In this document: in pieces, positions 54,163 to 62,000 of the stretch
Layout of the letters: every line of letters begins with the position of its first letter
How positions within the stretch are numbered: position 1 is the first letter of the stretch
From: Gardnerella swidsinskii
GTDB taxonomy: Bacteria > Actinomycetota > Actinomycetes > Actinomycetales > Bifidobacteriaceae
Direction of reading: 5' to 3'
DNA length: 64,000 nt
NCBI RefSeq assembly: GCF_003397705.1
Contig: NZ_QJVB01000004.1
Coordinates: 62,001-126,000, forward strand
The notes under the pieces: model-generated
Databases searched by the model: none
Told to the model about the DNA's origin: nothing
What the model saw: the letters and a program-made list of their open reading frames with translations, nothing else
Program-made: the position numbers and the translations under genes

Positions 54163-54447
54163 ATGAATGATTTGCATGAACTCACGGACGAGCTTATGAA
54201 GGATCCCGAGTTCAAGAAAGAGTATGATGCGCTTCAGCCGGAAAGAGACTTGACTATGTCGCTTGTGATGGCGAGAAAAAGGGCTGGTTTGACTCAGGCT
54301 GAGCTGTCGGAGAAGACGGGTATAAGTCAGTCGGATATTAGCAGGTTGGAAAATGGTTCGAGGAATCCGACTATTGCGCTTTTGAATCGTATTGCAAATG
54401 CTTTGAACGCGACTTGTAGGATTGAGTTTGTGCCGAATGCGCGTTGA
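54163..54447 (+). CDS. HigA-type antitoxin, XRE-family HTH (possible N-terminal repeat extension from 53935)
   Basis: A 94-residue antitoxin. LTDELMKDPEFKKEYDAL is the HigA-like toxin-binding N-terminus, and GLTQAELSEKTGISQSDISR plus LENGSRNPTIALLNRIANAL is the XRE helix-turn-helix that should bind the operator at 53536. ATG 54163 has AGGAAA about six bases upstream. However, the frame stays open back to ATG 53935, which overlaps the toxin stop as TGATG, a classic coupling arrangement. Starting there would add 76 residues of KQELQGTCVV-type repeats. I prefer 54163 on domain grounds. Confidence 0.85.
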   Translation: MNDLHELTDELMKDPEFKKEYDALQPERDLTMSLVMARKRAGLTQAELSEKTGISQSDISRLENGSRNPTIALLNRIANALNATCRIEFVPNAR

Positions 54448-54619
54448 CGTGTTTTAGCGCTGCGATTTAGCGCTCAACTTGCCTTGTACTTTCCAAACGA
54501 ACTTGTTGGAAATTCCGACAGGTTGACTTTTCGTTAGGAATATAAAGAAAGCACAATCGTGTGCGCGCTTGCGTGGAAAGCCCAGCATAATTTCTAAAGC
54601 ACAGCCACACTAGCCTGCC

Positions 54620-54647
54620 CTGCCTTCGTCTTTGTTGACGAAGGCAG
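54620..54647. terminator. Hairpin downstream of the toxin-antitoxin operon
   Basis: CTGCCTTCGTC (54620-54630) and GACGAAGGCAG (54637-54647) form an 11-bp perfect stem around TTTGTT. No T-run follows, and it directly abuts repeat A5. Confidence 0.5.
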
Positions 54648-54653
54648 ACCTCG

Positions 54654-54750
54654 CTTGCGTTGAAAGCACACTGTGCTTTCAACTCTGAGCAAGCTCGGCG
54701 TTCCGAGTTGCTTTCGCGCGCTAAATCGCTGCGCTCAAGCAGGTCGTCGC
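54654..54750 (-). repeat. Repeat family A, copy A5 (inverted)
   Basis: CTTGC and GCAAG enclose TTGAAAGCACA/TGTGCTTTCAA (54654-54693). Then, in reverse, come the CCGAGTTGCTTTCGCGCG segment and the GCGCTCAAGCAGGTCGT flank seen in A2 and A4. Confidence 0.8.
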
Positions 54751-54952
54751 GCGTGGAAAGCCCAGTGGGCTTTCCGCATTATGCAAGCGCTACCGCATTG
54801 AGCTTGCTTGAAGCGCGCAATGCAGCTTCAAGCAAGGGCAATGCGACACGCCGATGGTTTGAGTTTTGAGAAAAAATAAAAAACGCAAAAAACAAAAAGA
54901 GCTGGTTATTTGACACCCCTCAAACCCGTTGTTTTTCAACGATTTTTGTACC

Positions 54953-54962
54953 GGGGGGGGGG
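54953..54962. repeat. Homopolymer of 10 G, candidate phase-variation tract
   Basis: A 10-G run lies 30-odd bases before the candidate -10 of the pilin operon, roughly -55 to -46 relative to a start near 55008. It is the second such tract in the window, again upstream of a surface-structure gene. Confidence 0.85.
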
Positions 54963-54992
54963 TAGATGCTCAGAAACATAAACATTTGACTG

Positions 54993-55001
54993 TGTTATAC
55001 T
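54993..55001 (+). promoter_or_regulatory. Candidate extended -10 for the pilin operon
   Basis: TGTTATACT matches TGnTATAAT; no recognisable -35 sits 17 bp upstream. The leader to ATG 55280 would be about 270 nt. Confidence 0.35.
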
Positions 55002-55154
55002 ACATCTCATTTTTCGTTTAAATATCGATTAATATTATATGTACTCACGGTTGAGCGTTATCGCGCAATTTGCGAAAAATAGCTAAATGATGAAAGTTTG
55101 CAGTTGTATTTCTGCGTTCGCATCTGTGTGTTTGCACTGATGCTGTCGTCAATG

Positions 55155-55200
55155 CAATTGTCAGTATGTCATAACGACACAATTGTTAATATGTCATAAC
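55155..55200 (+). repeat. Pair of 21-bp direct repeats upstream of the pilin gene
   Basis: CAATTGTCAG-TATGTCATAAC (55155-55175) and CAATTGTTAA-TATGTCATAAC (55180-55200), period 25 bp. Two sites about 2.4 helical turns apart suggest binding of a dimeric regulator or a response regulator. Confidence 0.75.
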
Positions 55201-55279
55201 CTTTTGTTTAGCTTGTAACCTGCTGTTGAGCCTAAATAAAGATGTAAGACGATTAGTTTACTTATTGAAGAGAGGAAAT

Positions 55280-57073
55280 ATGCGTCTACAGACTTCAAAG
55301 TTAAAACGCGCCGTGGCACTCGTAGCTGCCTCCTGCACGCTCGGTACCTGCTGCATCGCTGGATCCATCGCATGGGCGAATAGTGAACAGGGTAAAGATG
55401 GTGCAAATGTTGGAAACATCGATGATACTAAAAAAGACAATGGTACTTCTATAACCATTCACAAGTACCAAAGTCCTGCAACTGATACTAGATCTGATGG
55501 ATCTGATCAGAGTAATCTTGTTAAGGATAAGAAGCCAGTTAAGGGTGTTGAGTTCAAAGTTTGCAAGGTCACTCTTAAGGAAGGCAAAGATGCTGATGCC
55601 AAGAAGATTGATTTGTCTACAGCTGAAGGCTGGAAGAAAATCAAAGACATCCAGGAGCTTGACCCTTCTTCTGCTACGAAGAATGCAGCTTCATTCCTCA
55701 AAGGTGATAATGCTAAATTCGTAACGGTCGATACTGATTGCAAAAAACAAACAACTGGTGAAGATGGTTCCACAAAGTTTGATAAGCTTGCCGAATCGCT
55801 TTACTACGTTGAAGAATCTGACACAAAGGGTGCTCAAATTAAGGATGCTCAGGGAGTGTGGAAGCCTGTAACTGTTACCGGTAAGGTTGATCCATTCTTC
55901 ATCACAACGCCTTTGCCTCACAAGACTGCAAATACATGGGAATGGTTGTACGACGTCAATGTGTATCCAAAGAACGACACCAGTGACGACGTTGCTCGTA
56001 AGACGCCAAAGACTCCAACCAAGCTTTATACTGATGATGGAGACGCTATTATTCCATGGGATATTTCTATGCCTTTGACTCCTCCTTCTGACAATAAAGC
56101 TTATAAGAAGATTGGATTCGTCGATTCTCTTCCTGAAGGTTTGACGTATGATAGCTTAGCTGAAGTTAAGCTTGTTAAGAAAGGGAAAGCGACTGGTTCT
56201 ACAGCAAGTGATGTATCTCTTACCGAAAATACTGACTACAAGGTTGAGACTGGTACCGATAAGAAAAAAGTAACGTTTAGTCTTTCTGACTCTAGGCTGA
56301 ATACGCTCTCTGAAGATTTCAGTAGAAGTACTTATGTTCTGAAAGTTACTTTAAAGACGAAGGTCGCTAAGGATACCAAGAACGTTACCAACTCGATTAA
56401 CGGCTGGATTGATGACAGCAAGATTGGTGATGACGGTGATCCGGAGCATCCATGTGTTCCAACTAAGGAAGATCCGAAGAAGTGCGATAAGAACCCTCAC
56501 GGTACTTCGCATTTTGCTACCTTGAAGATCACCAAGGTTAATGATGCTGCTGATAAAGCTAAGGGCAAGAAGCCATTAAAGGGTGCAGAGTTCACTGTTT
56601 ACCCAGTTAAAGAAGGTACAAAGTTTACCGATGTTTCAGGTAAAAATGTAACTAAGGAAACTATTGATGGAAAGCTTGATAAAGGTACAAACGATGCCAA
56701 CGCTATCAAGCTTAAAGCAACTGATGATAATGGTGTAACCACTGCAAACTTGTTCATTGGTACTAATGATGTTGCTTCCAAGATTTACTGCGTTGTTGAG
56801 ACCAAGGCTCCTGCTGGCTTCAAACTGAATGAAACCCCAACTTGCTACGAGGTTAAAGTAGAAGCCAAAGAACAGGCAGCAGCAGGTCTTAATAATAACA
56901 ACGCTCACGAGATTGTCAACTCCCAGGCAACCGAACTCGACAAAATCCTTAGCAACTTGCCAATGACCGGTGCTCGCGGCTTGGTGATTTTGACAGTTTG
57001 CGGCATTGTTGGCATCGCTGGCACGCTCTTCTACGTTGTGATGAAGCGTCGCAAGGAGCAGGAGCAAGAGTAA
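55280..57073 (+). CDS. Sortase-assembled pilin (SpaA/FimA type, LPMTG)
   Basis: A 597-residue pilus backbone protein. A signal peptide (residues ~1-33, ending near SIAWA) is followed by Ig-like domains. The pilin motif is WLYDVNVYPKN with the linking Lys at about 231. SLYYVEES and VVETKAPAGF (Glu ~507) are E-box-like segments for internal isopeptide bonds. The C-terminus has LPMTG (from ~560), a membrane helix and a MKRRKEQEQE tail. The sortase would join the Lys of one subunit to the Thr of the next. ATG 55280 follows GAGAGGAAAT. The sortase gene lies 519 bases downstream. Confidence 0.93.
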   Translation: MRLQTSKLKRAVALVAASCTLGTCCIAGSIAWANSEQGKDGANVGNIDDTKKDNGTSITIHKYQSPATDTRSDGSDQSNLVKDKKPVKGVEFKVCKVTLKEGKDADAKKIDLSTAEGWKKIKDIQELDPSSATKNAASFLKGDNAKFVTVDTDCKKQTTGEDGSTKFDKLAESLYYVEESDTKGAQIKDAQGVWKPVTVTGKVDPFFITTPLPHKTANTWEWLYDVNVYPKNDTSDDVARKTPKTPTKLYTDDGDAIIPWDISMPLTPPSDNKAYKKIGFVDSLPEGLTYDSLAEVKLVKKGKATGSTASDVSLTENTDYKVETGTDKKKVTFSLSDSRLNTLSEDFSRSTYVLKVTLKTKVAKDTKNVTNSINGWIDDSKIGDDGDPEHPCVPTKEDPKKCDKNPHGTSHFATLKITKVNDAADKAKGKKPLKGAEFTVYPVKEGTKFTDVSGKNVTKETIDGKLDKGTNDANAIKLKATDDNGVTTANLFIGTNDVASKIYCVVETKAPAGFKLNETPTCYEVKVEAKEQAAAGLNNNNAHEIVNSQATELDKILSNLPMTGARGLVILTVCGIVGIAGTLFYVVMKRRKEQEQE

Positions 57074-57592
57074 AACTCGCTCGTTGGCTGAGTGTTTTGA
57101 ACGATTGTTCCAGCTGATTTGCTCTGCCGGTTGCGCAGTTTGGTTTCGAAACAAGCTGTGCAGCCGGTTTGAGCTGATTAGCTGCGCGGTCAGGTGTAGC
57201 GCAAACGCAAGAAATTCTCCGGCAAATGTTCCCAAACAACGCAAAAACGACAACAAACGCCGGAAATTCCTCAGCAAATGTTTCCGAAGCTTTGCATCAG
57301 TGCTCTGCTGAAGTTGCTTCTGTAGCTTTGCGCCAATGCTTTGCAAACGTCGATTATTTATTGATTAGCGAACTTTAGCATTAATGCTCTGCGGACGTTG
57401 AGTATTTATTGCTTAAAGAACACTAGCGTCATTGCTACTGCGCACATCACATCAAACACACTCACCATCAACCCATCCGCAGCTTAATTGCGCGACTCTA
57501 GTTGCACTTAGTAAACCACGCAGTTGCGTAACTTTTGCACGAGTCTATGAGTTTTGTGTTGGCATTTAGTATGTTGAGAGGCTGGAAAAATT
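57074..57592. other. Spacer between pilin and sortase genes
   Basis: No gene. It holds the second copy of dispersed repeat C (57203-57270) and two diverged ~43-bp direct repeats (57324-57368 and 57373-57415, sharing CAATGCT/TAATGCT, ACGT and TATTTATTG). No strong terminator is visible. Confidence 0.65.
57203..57270 (+). repeat. Dispersed repeat C, copy 2
   Basis: Reverse complement partner of 14041-14107; most positions agree, including CCGGCAAATGTT and AAAAACGACA. Both copies lie next to surface-protein genes. Confidence 0.6.
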
Positions 57593-58930
57593 GTGTTCAG
57601 CAATAAAAGAGGACTGAGGAAGCTACGTTCTTTTAAGAACAAAGCAGACAGTAAAGCCTTTAACAGCCAAAGCGACGAAGGACGGGAGCTTGCGCAAACA
57701 CAAATTTTCCAGCCTCATCAAGCCCAAAGAACAAGAACATCAGCCAAAACTCATAGACGATACCCAAGAATATCGAAAATAAACTCGTGCAACAACGACA
57801 AAAACTGGCACTTCTCTAAATCCTGCATAGTCCCTGCTTTGCTGTTGCTTGCATCGTTTGCGTCGCTTATTTATCCGCACGCCGCCATGTGGCTAAGCCA
57901 ATACCACATGTCGGAAGTTGCTGCTGAGTACGCGAAGCTTATAACTCATGCTGTTCCTGCTCCGCATGAGCAGCTCCGCCGCGCTCGTGAGTATAACAGT
58001 CAGCTTTCGTCGGGTGCTATTTACGAAGCAAATACTAACATACCGACTTCTCACGGAGTTACTTCCGATGCGAGTCAGGATTATTGGGATCAGTTGAAAG
58101 TGAACGACGACGGGTTGATGGCTCGTTTGCGAATCAAAAAAATTGATCTTGATTTGCCTGTGTATCACGGCACAGAAGATGCCACTCTTCTGAAAGGTCT
58201 TGGTCATTTGCGTGGAACTTCGCTTCCGGTTGGCGGCAAGGGCGCGCGCTCTGTGATTACGGGGCATCGCGGTTTGGCAAGTGCGGAAATGTTCACAAGG
58301 CTGGACGAAGTTGGAAAAGGTGACACTTTTACAATTGAGGTTTTCGACGAGATTCTCACCTACAAGGTAGTTGACAAAATCGTTGTGAACCCTGATGAGA
58401 CGAAGAAGATTGCAGCTGTTCCTGGCAAGGATTTGGTGACACTTATTACTTGCACGCCGCTCGGCATTAACACGCAGCGCATTTTGGTGACTGGTGAGCG
58501 AGTTGTGCCAACGCCTGCGGCGGATAAGGCACTTCGTGGCAAGAAGCCGGATGTTCCGCGATTTCCGTGGTGGGTTTTGGGCTGCTTTGGTAGTTTGTGC
58601 GTTGTGGGCGGCTACGTTTGGTGGGCTGGTCTGCCGGTTAAGAAGAAAAAGAAGGAAGACGAAGAAGATAGTGCGAAAGATAGCGCGAAAGATAGTGCGA
58701 AGGATAGCGAGTCAAGTAGTGCTGCAAGTAGCGAAGAAGATAGAGAGTTAAGTAGCGCGAAAGATAGTACTGTACGCAGAGAAGATCTTGCGCGTGAGGA
58801 AGCTAAGGCGATTAAAAATCGTCCGAAAAAACGACCGAAAGTCAAAAAGTCTAGTTCACGCAAGAAATGCAAGCGGAGTGGTCACGGCGAAAAGACTTTC
58901 GACTGGCTTATAAGCATCCTTGGTTTATGA
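57593..58930 (+). CDS. Class C (pilus) sortase with long C-terminal tail
   Basis: A 445-residue transpeptidase that polymerises the upstream pilin. A long basic N-terminus (~80 residues) precedes a helix (IVPALLLLASFASLIYPHAA). The sortase domain has His 225 in ITGHRGL, Cys 287 in TLITCTPLGINT and Arg 296 in QRILVTG, with the class C TPLGINTQR pattern. A second helix (~325-345) and a ~95-residue charged cytoplasmic tail follow, beginning with DSAK repeats coded by 12-bp tandem units and ending Lys/Arg-rich. Class C enzymes normally end soon after the second helix. The start is GTG with GGCTGGA upstream. Confidence 0.92.
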   Translation: MFSNKRGLRKLRSFKNKADSKAFNSQSDEGRELAQTQIFQPHQAQRTRTSAKTHRRYPRISKINSCNNDKNWHFSKSCIVPALLLLASFASLIYPHAAMWLSQYHMSEVAAEYAKLITHAVPAPHEQLRRAREYNSQLSSGAIYEANTNIPTSHGVTSDASQDYWDQLKVNDDGLMARLRIKKIDLDLPVYHGTEDATLLKGLGHLRGTSLPVGGKGARSVITGHRGLASAEMFTRLDEVGKGDTFTIEVFDEILTYKVVDKIVVNPDETKKIAAVPGKDLVTLITCTPLGINTQRILVTGERVVPTPAADKALRGKKPDVPRFPWWVLGCFGSLCVVGGYVWWAGLPVKKKKKEDEEDSAKDSAKDSAKDSESSSAASSEEDRELSSAKDSTVRREDLAREEAKAIKNRPKKRPKVKKSSSRKKCKRSGHGEKTFDWLISILGL

Positions 58931-59041
58931 GCGATTGCTTATAGGCAATAACAAAACTTAATAGAAAAACTTAATAACAAACTTGTGGTGCCGTGGGGGC
59001 GACGCAAAGCAGTTTAAAACAATGCAAAACAGGTGGAAACA

Positions 59042-62000
59042 ATGAAGAGTATTTGGACGATTATGCTAAACGTTCTTGTTCGTATAGGTCAATTGACTCA
59101 ATGCGCAACTCGTGTAGCTAAACGTACGACTCAGAATATGTACCGTGTGGCTAAGAGCGCGGCTGAGCGTTTAGCTAGTCGTGTGTCTAATCGTTTGGAT
59201 GATCGTATAGCTAATTGCGTGAATAAACGCTCATCTAAACGCGAGTCTGTTTTTGCATATCGTGCGTTCAGTAGCTCTTTTGCCACTGCTCTTAAAACTG
59301 TTCTTGTTTGTTCTCTTTCGGTAGCAATGTTGCTACCTATTTGCATTACTGCTGAAACCGCAGTTGCTTTGGATAGTGCTAATAATTCCGCAAATAATTC
59401 CACAAAGTCTGATCCAAAGTCTGATTCTAACTCTAATTCTAATAATCCAGACTCTAATCCAGACTTATCTGCATCATCTCAGTCTTCTGCGTTACAGAGT
59501 TTCGACAATTCACAAGGATCTGTAGATTCAGGGAATCTACTCTCTCGATCTTTTAATCCTTCTGCAGGCTCTGGCGCAGGCGTGCCGTTTGCTTCTCCGT
59601 TTGCTTCTCAATTTGATTCTCCATTTGGTTCTCCGTTCGGATCTCAACCAAAGTCACTTTTTGAGCGCGCTGCAGAAGAAGAAAGAGCAAAAGCGCAAAA
59701 CCGCGACGCTAAGAATTACTCAGCTCGTGAATCTTACGAAGTGTATCGCCCTGGATGTAACAAGGATTACGCTTTAGGCGCATGCATTACTACTGACGGC
59801 GATGGTGCTGGTTTGCGCGCTACGAACGGTCACGATTTGGATGTTAATAGCCTTGGATACAACTTGGAATCTAGCGACCAATTTGCTAGTGCAGCAACGA
59901 GACCTCGCGGCCACTACGAAAACGGTTCTGTACCTGAAGATCCTTCTGGCACGGATCATTACGGCGCAACTTACTTCACTCCGTATCCTAAGGGCACTTT
60001 TATTATGGGTCGTTTACGCAACATGGCCTTTAACTATAAGGGTTCCGGCGTCGACAGAATTAACTTGCCTATAGATGACACTGCAGATTTCGTGTTTGTA
60101 AAGCGCACCCCTAAGCTTTCCGGTGGCGGCTTCGTGTGGGATATTATTTTTAACGCTGGCGGACGCACTCAAGGCGCTGGTGCTGCTCTTGATTACTTTA
60201 CGATTCCAAAAGGTCAGATTCTAGACAAGGGTAGCGAAGGCGGAAGGCAGTATATTCAGCGTGTTCTTTACAGTGGCAGGGAAGCTACTGCTTTGTATAA
60301 GAAGAATCAAGGCAATAATAATCCTCCTCGCGAAACCTGCTCATTCTCGTGGGATAATCCTAACGGTTTATGCAGCATTAAAACTGACGGTAACGATTTT
60401 GATTCTGGAGATGACTTAGTCGCAGCTTGGAATAAGATGCGCGGCACTGACGACAGTAAGAATGGCAATTATTCTAGGATCCTTCCGGATGCTGTAACAA
60501 CTGAGGATTTGGGTAGTTCTGACGCTATTGGTTGGTGCCGTGATGGTCAAGGTTTGGACTGCATTAGATCCAGTAGCTATGGTGCTTTGGATGAAGGCGA
60601 TCTTAAAGTTGTTCCTAAAGTTGAAGGAAGCTATAACAGAGGCTATAGTCCTGCTTATGTTGCTCTCGTGCAAAATCTTTATAGATCTATAAAAGATGAC
60701 ACGCAGCGCGTATTTAGTTTTGTGAACAATATTAAGTCTGGCGAGATTGCTTATACGTATAAGATTCACTTCACTACTACAACTTCTACGACTAAAAACA
60801 ACTCATATTGCTCTTCTAATAACGTGGGTGATGGCACGGGTTGCGAAAACTTTTCATTCTTCTACGCTGCAGGATCTTACTATGGTAAGAGACAGAGCAA
60901 AGGTTTTTATGGTGCTACTGACCCGTTTGGTGTTACTAAAGCCAGTAAATATTCCATGACTAATTTTGGTCGTGACGCTAACTTCTACATGTACACTGTA
61001 ATGCATCAGCAGTGGTATGGTGCGCCGCGAATTATGGATATTCAGGCTCCTAGATACCACTTCCTTAAGGGTACTGGTTTAGGACCGTATAACAGTGACA
61101 GTGGTAATTATCTTGAGCACAGGCATATTTCATTCTCTAGTGTGTTGCTTGGAATAGTAAATCAGCCTTTGGGAACTTCATATCTTATGAACGAGAACCA
61201 AGATATACGCTTATTGCCTGATTATTATTCCCCGAATAACGGCTATGCTCGAGGTAATCAGTGGTTCCGTAATCCTGGTATGAACGACCATAATACGAAG
61301 GATTCAGAGCCTGGTAGGCATAAGCTTGAGCTTAGATATAACGATAGAACGTATCATATGAGTGAAACTCAGGATTTGTGGTATAGGGTTATTACGCAAG
61401 CAGACGTGTTTAAGCCTTTGCAAACTGAGGAATATGACGAAAATAACAAGACTCCTAAGTATTATTCTTACGATCAGCCGCTTCCTAATCCTCTTATTAT
61501 TGATAATCGTGATAATAATGCTGGGTTTGTGAATTTTGTTGGCAAACGTTCTGATTTGTATAGGCAGGTAATGGCTTTCGATCCTAACTTGTTCCCGCCT
61601 GTTAATAAAGATGAGTATGGTTCAAGGCATAGGTATGGTTCCATAAAGCAGAAGAAGGGCTCTAAGACAAACGATTATCCGCTTGATGCTAACTATTTGA
61701 CTAATAATCCGGATGGAGATTCTAATACTCCGCTTAAGAATCTTGCTGTTTATAAAGCTGAGTGGACGAATAAGTGGGGTGATGAGTCTCGCTCGAACAC
61801 TCTTCAGGATGCTGATTTAAGCGTTGCTGCTAAAGTGCCTATTGTTAGCGTTGTAAATCCTTGCGGTCATTCTAAGATTCTTGACGAATACAAGGATAAA
61901 ATTAACGGTCAGTCTAGGTCTTCTATTTCATTTAGATCCATAGATAGTGACGATAATTCCGCTGCAAACAACGATCGTGCAGCTATGGGTGAGGATCGTG

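Larger units (their letters stand above)
54448..55279. other. Long regulatory and repeat region before the pilin gene
   Basis: No gene in 832 bases. In order: a hairpin at 54620-54647, inverted repeat A5, a second hairpin (GGAAAGCCC/GGGCTTTCC, 54755-54775), the 10-G tract, a candidate extended -10, and the 25-bp direct repeats at 55155-55200. Confidence 0.75.

Noticed and set aside
53579-54447. Toxin and antitoxin as one fused or frameshifted gene
   Set aside because: The toxin ends at a proper TGA with full family length, and the antitoxin has its own start and RBS. The overlap is typical of translational coupling.
51596-54447. A prophage or integrative element
   Set aside because: Only an ORF6N gene and a toxin-antitoxin pair are present. 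No integrase, att pair at a tRNA, or structural phage genes are visible.
54660-54869. Small plus-strand open frame in the spacer before the pilin gene
   Set aside because: It is made entirely of repeat family A and palindromic DNA and has no RBS.
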